The notes: generated from the letters alone by a model not told the origin. A stretch of 64,000 bases of DNA from Zopfochytrium polystomum (GCA_025765615.1 JAIVFJ010000006.1:248001-312000); one strand, 5' to 3'; positions 21,401 to 34,859 are shown, counted from the first letter of the stretch. Program-made: numbers and translations.

Positions 21401-24400
21401 CAGGTCACACTTCGTTGGTCTTCGGGGAGGGGTTCTTGTGCGATTCCCCTTAGGCTGTAGACATATTTCTGGGCCGTCTGCATGTTGGAAATTGTCAACT
21501 GTCCAAGCACGTCGCAAGTCTTTGCGGGCTTGAACGTGATCGCGTACATTGTTGTTGACTGCGGTTTGGCCGTGAGAGAGTAGGTACCATAAAAGTACTG
21601 TCCGTGGAGGGAGGCCTACGAACAGATTGATTTAGTATTCAGTGCAAAATCAGTGATGGGAGTATCGCTTTACCTTAAGGACCCACTCTTCATCGGTTTT
21701 ATTGACAATAGGCACCTCCTGAGTGATAGTCTGACGAGCAGGGGTGATAAACTCGAACTCTGCTTTCGAGCCCTCGCAGATTGCTGTCCCGTGTATGGAG
21801 TACACGCGGATATCCGACAGTTCCGTGCAGTTCAAAACAATCTTGCACGAATATTTGCCAGGCAGCTGAGGAAGAAGCTCAATATGTGAGCAATGAGGTA
21901 ATTTAATCTGACCTTTGGACTGAAGACAACAGGAAGTTCTGTGTAGTTTTGCTCTGTTGCAAACAAATTTTTTTTCTCCTTCACATTTTCGATGGGGGGT
22001 TTCAAGAGGAGCTCAGACGGTCCTTTCAAAAATGGAGACAAGTATTCGACCTAGAAAATAATCTTAGCAAATTCTCTCCGATATTGACTAACCTTATACT
22101 TCAATGGTCTTTTTGGTAGCTGATATTTATCCCTATCGGAAAGAAATGCTTCATTTAATTTCGCTTTTGAGCGACTCTGTATGGATGTGTAAAGTGCCTT
22201 TTCTCTCAGAGGATTGATTGGTGTCACTCTGATAGCTTTCTCCAACGATCCCTGAGCCTTGCAAGTCCATGCGAACTCGGTTACAGCGGGTGATGTACAT
22301 TGACCGTCGATCTCGTACATAAACTCGCCAACCGACGGATCAATAAAGTGGAGAATGCACTCGTGGAGCCCAATCTTTGTGAATGAGTCCCTGTTAGAAA
22401 TTCTCTGCCATCATCTGTGCTCACTTCAAACGGTTGGAAATAGAGGCGGAAAAGAGCGTTTTGCAAAGGGCCTATTTCAATTTCCGAGATGACCGCGCGA
22501 TAAGGCGATGGACAGTATACATCGGTGAAGGTGGGCATCTTATCATCCTTGAGTTAGGGCATCAAAAGGAGACAAATTTCTCACCGTTGCAGGGAGCAAC
22601 TCTGTCGGGGCCTTAGTTGAATGATACAAGAGCAACGGCGCAGGTTTCTAAAATTGCCATCAGATAACTGGTCGGGTTGACATAAACGCTTTTATACCCG
22701 CGACTGCTGAAGAGTCACTTTGAATTTCCCTCTATGTTGAAAGGGATTCTCGACGTCAACATCAATTGTGACTGGTGGTGCGCAGTATAGGGCTGCCTGA
22801 ATCTTTAAAGTCTTCAGCGGTACAGGTTGATCGACGGTAGCTTTGAGCTCGAAGACCAGAATTGACGTTGCGTTCAGGGCCATTTTTTTCGTCAGAAGCT
22901 TTAGGTTTCCAGATGCAGGGCGGGAAAACCGGCTGAAAAACTGAACGGAAAGGCAGCCTGTCGCTTTCGGGGCCAGTGCCAATGAGTTACCGTCGGTTAA
23001 CTCGAACACGTTCTCCCCGTCGAGCTTTGCCACATATAGAAGGGCTCTTTGCGTAGGATTCGCAAATTCCACCTGCCGAGAGACTCGTTGGTGAAGAGCA
23101 CCGTGAAACTCTATGCACCCTTTCGGAATGAAGCCCGGAAGAGTTTGATACAAAAAGAGAAGTAGAAGGAGCACTTCGAGTGACGAGCTGCCATCAGCAA
23201 TTTGTTCGTGGTTTGCCCTGACTCCTTGGCAACTGAACAAGGTTGACAAAGCGCTGACAATACAGCTTGCATTATCGCGGCGATCTTCCAAGGTTGAAGG
23301 TGACCACTTGAAGCCCGCAAGATGCGAATCTTGCAGATCAGGGATGTGCGAAAGGAGCAAATGGGCAAAAGGCACAGAGTCTTTGAAGTCTGATGTGAAA
23401 TTTGTGAGTCTCTTTGCCGTACCCGTTCTCTGTTGGGTATGCATTAGTTGAAGTGCGAGAAATATAGAACACTGGGACCTTCCACGAATGGTAGCCAACC
23501 CAGCGAAGAAGAATGTTGTCAGACTTGCTGTAAATATTGCCAGCAGAACTTGGTCCCCAGGGAAGATCTGCTTCGTCAGGTCTGACACCGGGCAGTGTTT
23601 TGAAGTGTTTGTAAGACACAAGGTTCGAAACAAAAACTCGGAAGACTTGTAGCAGGACAGTGATCCACGATTCTTTTGAGATGATGCTAAAGGCAGAGCA
23701 AATTCGCTTCTGATACTCAATGAATTCGTCATGCATGCTTGCCGAAGTTGCATCGCTTTTCTAGTGGTTACGGTGTCAGATTGTAACACGAAAACGACGT
23801 AAATATACCGACAAGCGTATCGTTTTGCAGCTGTAAGAATTTTCGGTAGTCATCAAGTGACATTAAATGCTCGGGCTTAACGGAGCTGAGTAAAGCTCCA
23901 CCTCCAATGAGAGAATTGATCATTTCTTGGTATTGCTTGAAGATAGCCCGAACTCTGTCATCCCCAGTTACTGTCACTGATAGGGTTATAAGTAGCCGTA
24001 TTGCTAAAGAGAGTGCTTACAAAGGGGGCTCATCCCGGCCATTCCCAAGAGCTTTCGCCCTGACAATGAAGTTACAATTTCTTGAAGTAACCGGCCATTC
24101 GATGAAATAAACTGAGATGGAAACTCCACAGATGCCTGCGCCAAGACAGATGAGATCCTTACTTTCTGTTTGCGCGGAAGAACTTACGCAAGCAACACCA
24201 GTGTGGTCCTGCAGCCATCGCATGATAGTTGCGGACATGCTATCAAGCAGTTCCTCGGCCATTGCGATGTTTTGATTGTTGAGAGGAATGCCTGTTGGTG
24301 ACAAAAATGGAAGGGGCCCATTGACAAGACTTGAAAAAGACTCAGATTAATTGGTGCTTACTCCCGTCAATTCGTTACCGCCTCATTCCATCGTTGCTCC

Positions 24401-27400
24401 GAGTTGGCTGCTTCACGGGCTCGTACATGACCGGTCCAGCTACGTCTTTGACCGACAGTCGCCAGTCTGACGCGGTTCGCCACATGAACGTCTGAAGAGA
24501 CAGGACAGACGCATCGATGGTGGCGTGGATTGGAAGATAGAACATTCGATGGCTGTTGTCACAAAACTCAACTTTTATAGTGAAACTTATGGGAGACGCA
24601 GTTTTTGGTGGCATCCACTTCTCAACGGAGGCCAAAGGTGGCGCTTTCACTGTAGGCTCTGCGGTATCGGTCGGGACGCTGCCTTTTCCCGCTGGTGCCC
24701 CAGAGACTGCCCCCGCGATTCCATTTTCGCTTCTGTCCGGCCTCAATGTCTGAGCTCCGATGGCGTTAGGCACTTGGGAGCTGTGGGCAAGCGGTGCTGC
24801 AGTCAGCTTGACAATAACAGGAAGCCTTTCTCCATCACGCTTGAGCAGTTTTCCTTCGGGAAATGAAAGTTCAAGGGTGCTGTGCTTTGAAAGAGCTTCC
24901 GCAGAGAATTGATACTTGACTTCTGTTCTCTCACATCCGTAGTTAATTATATAAAAAGTGGCTACGGTCTCTGCCGCAAGGGGAATCGTGGGGAGAAAAA
25001 TCTCAGGCGGTTCAAATGCAAGCGACGGTTCCACCCCTGTTCCCTGAATCAGAAGGGCGAAAGGTGCCTGCATGCCCATGTAATCAATGTGTAAGGGAGC
25101 TTGAACTTGAAAATTGCCTGTGACCTCCGGCTGGAATGTAACGCTGATTGTCTGAGACGAACCAACAGGCATGTGACCGTGGCTTGGCTCTATTTTGAAA
25201 ACATTGTCTATTTCTTCCAATGGCTGAAGATCGAAGGACCAATTTATAGCCTTTGAGGAATTATTCGTCAGACTGATTGTTTCTTTTGAAAGAGATTTGA
25301 AGTGAGAGACGCCCAGGATGCCTTGGTCTTTGAAGACCACTCGATTCTTGAAGTTAATAGATGTTTTGGAGAGATGAATAGGAGATGGAATGCCCATTGC
25401 TTCACCCGTAATCGGGTCCAGATCCAAAACTCCGAAATTTTGAACCGGAAATTGAAACGCGTAAGTTCGACTAGAATGTGGTCGGAAGATGAGTTCACAC
25501 TTGATTTTTTCCTGTGGTTGTATTTCAACTATGAAGGCCTTTCCAACTTGAGCAGCTTGCGTTTCTTCGCTAACATGGCGATCAACAACGCTTTCTGCCC
25601 TGCTCATCCGGCGTGAGTACGTGCGAATAGACGAAAGTATTGCACTTGGACTATCAGTTTGAAAAAGAGGATTGCCAGCTTCGATATCCAGTATCCTGGA
25701 CTCCTTAAGACCATAATAAGGCTGGACAACTTGACGAGTTTTCGATCTTGGAGAGGCGGTGGATGTTGTTCGAGAGCTCGCTGTCCCTGGGGCTCTCTCC
25801 ATGGCCTCTTCAATAGACTTGATCTTCATTGAGAATGGCTCGTACAGCCGCAAATCAAACGCGACTCGAGATACAACCGTCCCATCATTGACAATGAGAA
25901 TGTCTGCCGATGTCCACGAGCCGATTATAGTTCCGGCTGAAAATGTGCTGAAGTCTTGCGCTTTGACTGTCACGCTTGGCCGCCGACCTTCGTATCGGAA
26001 AGGAACTTTGATTGATTTGTTGCTCCCGATAATTGTGATAGCAACGGCGTTTTCAAACACTCCTGGAGCCGAAGGACAAATTGCGAGCATGATTTCCGTG
26101 ACAGTACCGTTGCCAGGCATTATTCCACTGGTAGGTGAAATATTAACGTCGGAAGATATAGTAACGCCGCGTGCCGTGAAGTAGCAGGCATTTGGGGACG
26201 AATTTTTTATTTTAATAGATCGAAACCCCTTGGCTCCAGCTAGTTGATTCTTTCCGGCGCTAAGAACCTGCGGTCCGCCTGCTGATGGTGTGCTTGTCAT
26301 CAAGAGATTCAACTTGGTCGGGTCGATGATTGTTTTCACAGTTGAATCGATAATTGGTAGAATCCCAAGATCAATGAACCCCTGCTTTAATGAGTTTATA
26401 AGGGAGCAGTTCGCACCGGTTGTCTCCCCTCTGCAGAGGAGCTCGACAGTCGATGTGATGGCGTTCGGCTGCCCTTTTGCTAGGTCGTCATCAATGACTT
26501 CCAACACAAGTTTCTCTTCATGGACCGACTTGATTCCGGCCGTAAACAGAATCCTTATTGGAAGAGATGAATTGCCTTCAACAGTTCCGAACATGGGATC
26601 GACGGTAAAGAACCCCTCTCCGTGGGCAACCGATTGCGATAATTGCTGCGAATTGTTAATATCATAGCCTCCAAGGCAGCCGCGGCCAGCAAGGTCAGGT
26701 CCCTTCGTCAAGTCGAGGTACGGTCGCCGCCACCGAAACGAGGCACGATAGTTTCCGGTGTTAGTTAATGTCACGGTAGTTTCGGTCTGAGGTTGGTGCC
26801 AAGGCGTGAGACCTACGCCTTCTTCGAAGGAAGCAAGGCCGTCTTGCTCCGCCTCAGCATCCGGCACACTCGATGAGGTTGTACCAATCCGCCCTGTTTC
26901 CAATGCAAAAGACTGCCCAGAAAGAATATCCGGCACGGGGACGGTAATTGTGATGTAACACGTTGACAGATCCAGCTGAACATTGGTCACATTCGCTTTT
27001 ACGGTCACTTTGTAACGATAGCGGCCATTTACAAGGTACGAAACCTTCCTTTCGATCCGGCCCGGCTGATCGGATTGGAGGAATACTTCAAAGCCAGCAA
27101 TTGAAGAAGCCTCGAGCAAGATACTGGCTGGAAATAAACTGACTGTGCCACCTCGATTCACCGCCCCATTGGCGAGACAGTCCTTCGACTTTGCGGAATC
27201 TGTGGGAACGCAACGAGAGCTGCTATTGCTCAGTACCGAATTGATGTCCGAGCTTTCTACTGGTATCGTGACAACAATATCCCCATCCAAGGCGACGTCT
27301 TGGACCAACATGGCGATACTTATAGCAACCTTTGACGGCGCCAAATTCAAAAAATTCAGTGGAGCCGTGTTTCGCGAATGAACAGTGACATTTCCAAAGT

Positions 27401-30400
27401 CGATGACTGCCGACGACGCGAAGATGTTTGACAGATCAGCACCGGTAAGCGGCACGTCAGAGGCTGCTGTAATCGAATTTGTATTTCCTGCTTTGTTACT
27501 TCCTGAAGAAAGCGTGCCGACGACTGTATTCCCGATGTTTGCAATCAGAGGTTGGATGCAATCATTTTGGAGTGGCGCTTTGAATGATGAGCAAGGACGA
27601 TATACGATGGGATCCAAGAGCTTTTGGAGCAACGCTCTAGTTTTTCTATTGTCCGATAGAACCGCCTCTTGCGGTACAGGAAGGAATTGTGAGGTATTGT
27701 CCACGTTTTTTTTAACTGCTACAGTGTTTGCTGGGATGAAATCTGTCGGTTCGGGTGGAATAAGACCATTCTCCAGGTCGACGTTTCTGCCAATATTTGC
27801 GAATGCTTCCATAAGCAAAGGCGGATCCAGTTTTACTCGACCAGGATGGAGGGAATGATGCTCGCAGTCTCTTTTGGCCAAATCGGTACGTTTGACCTCG
27901 TCACGCCGGGGTTCAACTTCACCGACGAGAAACCAGCGGCTGTCCTCGCCAAAGGCCTTTTCATGCAGCTTCAGCAGCTTGTTCAAACGCGTGTTTCGAA
28001 GGTAATCCCAGTAGCTGTGACGGTTTTTGGATTTCGCGACCCAATCTGGATGTGTTTTCGCCGAGTTTTTGCGAATATCGCTTCTCCATAGAGAGAGACC
28101 ACTGTTAATCGATTTTGCATTGAAATCCGACCCATTTGATCTATCAGCCTTGGACTCCGACGACTTCACCGATGATTGCGCCGCAGCCCCAACTAGATGG
28201 AGTCTTAAAGTCGTAACAATCTGTAAGTCTCCTTCGCAACTTGAAGGAGAGTGTAGCAACGGGCGAACAAAGCATTCGACCAAAGTGGTGAAATGGCCCA
28301 ACTGGTTGGGTCTGAATTCAACTTTGATCTGTATCGACTCGTTGGGCTGGAGAGTGCCCGAGGAAGGTGTGGTATGGAACTGAGCGACCTCTGAAAAAGA
28401 AAACCGAAAGCCTAAGTGCGGACTGTTATTCCGCAGCCATATGTTCTGAGATCGCTGCGGTTTCTCATTGCAACGACCATCGGTGGTAGAAATATGCTGC
28501 TCCGACGCTGACTGGAACATGACCGTCTCAAACTTGATCACAGTTTCGCTGAGATCAGCAAAGATTGGGCAGGCGCGTCCGATGAGGTTAATCGGGATGG
28601 GTTCTTCACCAGCTCCATTTGTGCTGTCATCCGAATCAACTGCCTTCTGTCCTCCGATTTTAATTATTTTCAGGTGCATTGGCGCCCGATAAAGCCTTTG
28701 CGGGACAACACCGCTGCCAACAGCTTTTATTCGCGACTCGGAGGCAGTCTTGTCTCGAAGCGATGCATCCTGTAGTCTCGGAGCGAACGAAAATGTGACA
28801 ATGGCCGTCTCTCCCGCTTGCAGGAGACCTTCGGTCGGGTAGACGGTCAACGACGCTTTGTTTTCTGCATCTTCCAGCAGAGCTTCGTGAGATTCTTTCA
28901 AACCGTCCGTGGCGCCCACCGCGTCCGACAGAACAGGAGCAAGACCCGTGGAATTTGCCTCTCCAGAAAGTTCTTGTGCGACTTCGTTTTGTTGTTGGTT
29001 TTTGGCGCAATCCTCTCCGTCTCCGCTAACCGTGAGTTCTGGACGATGTCTCCTCCCAATTCCTGGAACGACACCGCCAGCGCCAACGAGCGCGGGCGAG
29101 CTTTCACCAGCGTGAGCGATAACCCATCGAATCTCTTTGGGTCCGCGATTTGTTAAATCCACCGAAAATGTCGACCGCTGAGAGTGATAGATGGTCCCAA
29201 AGTCATAGGTTCCTGGAACAGGAGGTCCATCCGATGCTCTCAAGGGAGGATGAAGCGCGAGTTTATGGGGGACGACGTTCGCTTTGACAACAAAACTGCC
29301 GAAGATGGGACTGGTTGCGGCAACCTGGATTGGTGACGAAATGATTCCTGCTGCCGACTCCTGAGAATCCAAAGTTAATTGGTCACTCTCTGCGCCTTTC
29401 TGATGACGGAACGTATCGCGAGCGTATGATGAGTGTACTGCGGCTGGACTTCTTGAATGTTGGGCTGTGGGCGAGTCTTCAACGAGATTAATTGTGTGTT
29501 GGAAATCCCCAGTGGCCGAAGGACTGAAGTGGATTTGAATATTGCAGCTGTTCGAAAAATTGGACAGGGAGGCTGTGCATCGTTTGTCATCTAATTGAAA
29601 GCAGCTGTGAGTTATTACGGATTGTGAAGTAGTGAGATTAGTTCAGCCTCGCGGCGCTCGCTCACCTTCTGCAGCGTCTCCGCTTTCACAGCCCAGAACA
29701 AAAGACTCCGGTGTGACGAGCACACCTTTCGTAGTGTCGTGAACCACCCTTATGAACGCGGCTCCCCTCCCCGTGTTGGTCACTGTCAAAAACTGAGTTC
29801 GTGCGATTGGGGCGAACAAACCGCCGCCATGAAGGGATTCCCCCGACGCTGGATTTACCGCCGTGCTGCCCGCCGCTGTCGTCCCGAGAACGAGAATGCC
29901 AAAGTCAACAATGGGCTCGAATTGAAGACGTGCTGCCGGGGGAAGGGCGAGAAGCGCGACGGACGCTACGGGTCCCTGCTGCAGCTCGAAGCCAACAGAA
30001 TCATGAAGAGAACGGAGGAGCCCGCCAATAGCCTCCGTTTTAGCACTTCGAGAAGTGGAAGATTCCCTTCTTTTTGCGACACTAGAGCTGCCTTCGCCTA
30101 TGGCCTTCATCGAAAGAGCACTCCCTCCAGGGTGTGGCGGAACGAATTCGACATCGATTTTGGCGGCCAGACCCGGCGCAAGGCTAATACCATTGAGAGA
30201 CGAAGGGTCTTCGAGCAAAATTCGAAAGTTTTTCGTCCGTGGTGGGTGGATGAAAAGTTTCTGACGAGTCGCTGAGAAGTTTTTGAGGGTGATGGTTCTT
30301 CGGAGTGGGGTTCTGCCATGTTCTTTAGTGAATTGACAAACTCGGTGGAAGAAATCTTACCCGGGAACATAGTCAACGAATAATAACTCTGACGGAGCAA

Positions 30401-30884
30401 CTCTTATACCAAAGTATTCACTCAAGGCCAGACGCTCCTGCGCCATGGTGCATGACTGGCTGCTTACAGTCGCCAGATTTGTAAAAACAGTTGTGCGTGT
30501 TGGACCAAACATATGTGCGTTCCCGTCGTCTGGCCCGTCTCCCTCGCGAATTGCTGGTTTTGGCCATGGGAGGTTCCCCGGTTCTGACCCATGAATAGAT
30601 CCTGACTTCTCACGAGGATGGATGACAATCACCTGCGATTCATCCCCTGGTACCAATCCCTTTTTACGTCCTGCTGGCTGGGGCTTTCGATTTCGTTTTA
30701 TCGATCCCGAGGAAACGTTGAGTTTTTTGTGGGTTTCTGACGAAGCTGCCGCGTCGGGAATGGGGTCGCTGAAAAGATTAGGGGGAATTGGAGACTCAAT
30801 CATCCCCGTACTGGTGGTGCGGCCGCCATTAGGCCTGTGGCCTTTTTGAGGCAACGGCGGGAGTGACGTTGCCGGCGGAAGCAT
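18477..30884 (-). CDS. CFAP47: Cilia- and flagella-associated protein 47 (CFAP47)
   Basis: I can join 21 exons into one frame of about 3743 aa on the complement: 30884-30361, 30312-29666, 29590-24379, 24329-24188, 24135-24021, 23976-23813, 23760-23479, 23429-22698, 22647-22585, 22547-22432, 22390-22093, 22050-21913, 21865-21674, 21615-21385, 21328-20899, 20833-20694, 20628-20350, 20283-19975, 19909-19575, 19480-19117, 18995-18477. CFAP47 is a giant axonemal protein built of ASH/MSP-type immunoglobulin-like domains around a calponin-homology domain. The ASH signature appears from the N terminus (TPLRRTITLKNFSATRQK) and repeats throughout (VTFSFAPR, VEFRPNQLG). The CH domain lies in exons 7-8 (about residues 2270-2440; VLLQVFRVFVSNL, DNILLRWVGYHS). 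The end matches the family (RFVALPFLVDD, then TLVIE joined to CEDISWSYEVRGVPPLG), followed by a disordered Ala/Ser/Arg-rich tail. The protein is longer than animal CFAP47. Four junctions (after 23813, 23479, 22432 and 19575) need unusual donors and are less certain. Confidence 0.9.
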
Positions 30885-31331
30885 GGCTAAGACTCGAAAA
30901 TTGTCTCGGACTTTCCCAAAAAAATAAAAAAAATAAAAAATAAAAAAATAATAATGCCTTTGCAGGTGTTACTTTGCGCCGTACGTTTAAGTAGATCAAC
31001 GATTTCTTAACAGCTTCTCCTCCTTTCATTCCAACATTGGATTCCGAAAGATCAGTGACTCGGAGAAAAAACTATCAAGTTAGATGAAGAAAGGACAGAA
31101 GGAGGAGAATATAAGAAGGCGTGCAGCTCATCAGACGCACAGGCGGTAAAGGAATAGAAGCATAGGAAAAGCGGAGGCAAAGAAAACTAAAAAATAATGG
31201 CATATCCAGGAAGTTTTGAGCTCAATACCATTGACTTTCGGGAACCAGTTGAGTAATCCTGTGGAGGTCAGACCTCGTAGCTTGTTAAGAAATTTCATGT
31301 CGCCAATCCCTTTGGTGTGCGGCTGCACTGC
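30885..31331. other. Intergenic spacer upstream of CFAP47
   Basis: 447 bp between the CFAP47 start and the 3' end of the bestrophin-like gene, both on the minus strand. It includes an A/T-rich tract of AAAATA units at 30917-30955. It should contain the CFAP47 promoter, but I see no specific motif. Confidence 0.55.
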
Positions 31332-32982
31332 TCATCGTCCCCAAATCCTTCGTTGCTTTGTTCCGGCACGTGGGGCTTCGGCCGTTCTCAGATCGACAGC
31401 GACAGCGTCCACCGAAGCAGTCGAAAGAGTAGGGTATGGGTCAATCCACGCAGCGGCATCGTATTGAGAGTGCTCCTTGACCATGTGCATTATCTCACTG
31501 CGAATATCACTTATGTATTCGTCCTGGGGGAGATCTAGAAAGAAAGATATGGTCAGATGATTATTAAAATGTTTAAATCAGAAGCAAACCATTGGGATCC
31601 AATCCGAAGGGGTTCTCAATTTGTCCACCAATAGCGTCAATGCCAAGCAATGTAAAAGAGCTCAAAAAAGTGGCCGGAATGGTTGCCCAGAAGAGAGTCG
31701 GCAGCAGCTGAAAAGGCAAACTGAGCAGATAGATGAGAAGAGTCTGCTTTATATGGATACTGTAGGCGAAAGGGATAGGTGATGATCGAATGCGCTCGAA
31801 TGCCGTTAGAGAGTCAATCAGGGCTGAGATCGCAGTCGTCATTTGGCCTTGAGTGGGGACATCGATGAGGTCGCTCTTCCGGGCGAAGTTCACGAACGAC
31901 TGAAGATGTAAGGTCAGGTCCAAGGGAAGAACAGTCGAAGACAGTGAGTCAGAAGACTGCGATTCGCGACCTTCCGAGTACTCTGGAAGATGGCTGATGA
32001 GGGGCTTGATTTCCGGGTCGTCTGCTGAAGACGTTCCCCGAAGATAGTTCTGAAAAACTTTAACTTTTAGAACTCTCGCCGTCGTGCAAAGGACAACACA
32101 ACCTTCGTTGCAATGGCAAACGCTAGAATGAGGTTCATGGCGCCGACCTTCAACCGCTCGATCGATTTGACGTCCTCAGGCTTGTTCGCTAGAACGGCAA
32201 GTGGTCATCAATCTTGTTATTTCTTTGTCAGAGTGAAACCAACCTTGAATGGAGATCCACGTGTATCTTGCCAGGTTTCGCGTGTTGGTTTGAACCACAC
32301 TCCAGATCCTCCTTCCCTCCCAAAAGCGATCGTAAGAAGTATTTGTCCGGAAAACTAGCAGCAGGCCCATCACGACACCAAGGACTGTGACAAGTGCTGT
32401 AGAATTGGGAAGGCGTCCTCCATTCAAAAAGTTGACACTGCTGACGTTATAAAAGACTGAGAGAAGGGTGGCCCATATAGTGAGGACGAAGCAAGGTCCA
32501 AGGATTTTAGGGACAACGGAAGCATTCCAGTACAGAAGATCTTTCCAGTTCTCTGATGTACTATTGGTAGCTTTGGTGAAGATTGCAGATAAAGGAAGGG
32601 ATGCAGACTGTACGTTCCAATAAGGAGGGTTCACAACGGTAAGGACCGCGAACAAGTTAGTCTGTGCAACAATGGGCTAACAATCACAAACATTTGAAGG
32701 CTTCTGAGGGGACGTTACGCTGGATTTCGTCGGAAACAGCTTGCCGAAGCCTGCCTTGGGCGTACTGCCGCCAATTGGTGAGCGCCGAGGGGTTGTGCCC
32801 GAGAGCGAGTCCTCTTCCGTGATCGCATCCATCTTTGGAACAGATGGAGCGGCTGTCAAAGCAGTTGCAGAGGATTGTAGAGTTTGCAAGACAATGGGAG
32901 GGTTCGTAAGACCGTGGGGTGGGTCGTGCGGGGGCGGCGTTGGGGGCGAGGAAGGGTCTGCTGAGGGTCGAGCCGAGGACAT
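31332..32982 (-). CDS. Bestrophin-family (UPF0187-type) anion channel
   Basis: Five exons, complement of 32719-32982, 32244-32661, 32103-32188, 31590-32049 and 31332-31534, encode 476 aa. The family forms anion channels in the plasma or organelle membrane; fungal members are poorly characterised. A Pro/Ser-rich cytosolic N terminus (about 88 aa) precedes TM helices around residues 138-160 and 172-192. The family core follows: LLVFRTNTSYDRFWEGR (about 189-205), then VQTNTRNLARYTW. A later membrane pair (TLLIYLLSLPFQLLPTLFWAT, then FLSSFTLLGIDAIGGQIENPFG) ends with the family's acidic EN.FG segment. The C-terminal helix DEYISDIRSEI is also typical. Donors include GTTGGT and GTTTGC, which shows that this genome uses weak 5' splice sites. 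Confidence 0.88.
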
Positions 32983-33183
32983 TGTGGTTCACTTCAATTC
33001 CCCAGTCGTTTCAATTTGCCACATTCTGTATGTCTGTCTGTCTGTCTGTCTGTCTGTCTGCCTGTCTGTCTCTCCGTCTGTCTCTCTATCTGTCTGTCTG
33101 TCTCACAACTCGGCCACTTCTTCCATCTTTGGCAAACGGGGATGACAGATGAGGCACATGTTCTTCGGTGCAAGAACGAGGAA
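32983..33183. other. Spacer with (TGTC)n microsatellite
   Basis: 200 bp between two genes on the minus strand. The TGTC/CTGT repeat occupies about 33029-33103, close to the start codon of the bestrophin-like gene and so probably within its promoter or leader. Confidence 0.85.
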
Positions 33184-34564
33184 TCAAAGTTGACTGCGGT
33201 GCTCATCTGTGAGCGTACCACTCTCAAGCCGCACATACGTCCGGTTGAGGGCCGCTGTGCGGCGTCCGGTACTGTCCTCTTTAAGAATCAGCTCTACCAC
33301 TCGAGCCCCGCGCGGCCAGTCCCCATATCCGCCATAACCAGTATGCCGCCCAAAACAAACCTCCACTCCAGCCAGTGGGCAGCACCAGCTGGTGCCGTGG
33401 TCATGGCCAGAGAATACTGCCACAACGTTTGTTCCGTTCGTAATGGCGGCCCAGAGTCCAACATCCATAGACTGAGTTGCGATATTCGTCTCGTCTCGAA
33501 GCCCATCGCATGCCGTCTCGAAGTCCGGTGCATCGTTGAGTGATTTCGACGGCATGACAGGAATGTGAAGGAAAACGAGAACGGGAATCGAGCCGTACGT
33601 TTCCTGGACTGAGGCAGACTCTTGTTGGAACCAATCAATTTGTGAACTTTGGCTGAACAGCTTGAGTCAGTTTCGTCCTAAGTCCAACTGATATTTGAGA
33701 GCATACATACATGTAATTGGCAACTCCACTGCGCACCGCGCTTCCCCCGGAGTCCAGAAAAAATAAAACCGCCGCAGGTGCACTGTCGTTGGCTTCCGCC
33801 ATGATGGGCAGCCAATAGTTAGTGATGCCCGTTACGTTTGGTGGGCCCTCGCGTGTAAGCGAAAGAGGCTTCCGCATCTCATGCACAACAGCCTCTTTTC
33901 GCGAAAACTCGCCTGGCTGCTGGACGGGATCGTCCCCTTGCACCCCACCGTCATCGTGGTTCCCGAGTACGGACGCCCAGGGAATTGCTAGTGCCTCCAT
34001 TGGCTCGTAGATGAAGTCAAGGTAGTGCGTCAAGTTGTTCTGTCCGCTCGCAACGATGTCCTCGCCGGTCACCTGGTCGCCATCGAGTACCACCAGGTCC
34101 AACCCGCCGGACCCAGCAAGTTCGTGGACGAGTACTGCTTTCATAACACGTGTTGTGTTGCGGTCTTGCTGTGGTCCCCAATCTGTGGAGGGTGCCTCGC
34201 CAAAGTGCAAGTCCGTGAATATAGCGATTCGGAATAAGGACGACGAGAAAGCAAGCGGTCGCGCCGAAGCGGTGGCGTTCACGGAGGCATTTGCCCTGGA
34301 ATCGTTGCTGAGTTTGTTGCTGCTGTTGCTGCTATCCCTGGCGTTTCCGGACTTTTGTGCAGTCAACGGACCAATACGGTCGACGAAAGGGAGGCAGAGG
34401 AGAAGTGCAGTGGCTGCAAGCACAGTTAAGACGGCAAGTCCTACGACGACGGCTCGCCTGCAGGTTGCGTTTGCGACTCGTCGTAGGGCGGAGTGCCCCG
34501 TGAAGTTGGCAGAGTCCCAACTGCTGGGTCCAGGAGCACCACCAGCTTCGTCTCGTATTGCCAT
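33184..34564 (-). CDS. Membrane-anchored metallophosphatase, Dcr2/purple-acid-phosphatase-like
   Basis: Two exons, complement(33711-34564) and complement(33184-33652), encode 440 aa. The first in-frame ATG is at 34564; the frame also stays open upstream without ATG. A single TM helix near the N terminus (about residues 38-61) with no signal cleavage suggests a type II protein with the enzyme in the lumen or outside. The calcineurin-like phosphoesterase motifs are complete: FTDLHFGE (Asp118, His120), DGDQVTGED (Asp163), LGNHDD (201-204), LHIP (His314) and FSGHDHG (367-370). They build a two-metal site that hydrolyses phosphate esters. The ending CFGRHTGYGGYGDWPRG is characteristic of the yeast Dcr2 / plant PAP28-29 group. 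Dcr2 acts on phosphoproteins in yeast; the substrate here is not known. Asn-rich sequence after the helix has several N-glycosylation sites. Confidence 0.9.
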
Positions 34565-34859
34565 GACGCACGCGCTGCTGTTCGGCTTTAAAAAGTGCAC
34601 ATCGACGCTTGAGTTTGAGTGGTGCAGCACAGCACGCGCGCCCAATCGTCCATTGGCGCCGACATGTCAAGCGGATCCGAACAGACACATGTTCTGTTGT
34701 CCTGAAAAAGAAAAAAGAAGAAGGGCGAAATTTCACGGCCGGAAATAGAAACCAGGGGCACTTGTTGATCCGCACAAGTCACAGCCACACACAAATTCCT
34801 TCAAAAGCGACCTCTCTCTTCGCCCCCATCCTGTCATCACATTGCATTTCCTTTCCAAC
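34565..34859. promoter_or_regulatory. Divergent promoter region
   Basis: 295 bp separate the start codons of the phosphatase (-) and the Pro-rich membrane protein (+). Both promoters must lie here or overlap the upstream-open part of the phosphatase frame. No motif is distinctive. Confidence 0.45.

Noticed and set aside
22391..22424. Alternative 34-nt intron with a good GTGAGC donor in CFAP47
   Set aside because: Removing it leads to a stop soon after. The GTTTGA donor at 22431 with the same acceptor keeps the frame, so I used that one with lower confidence.
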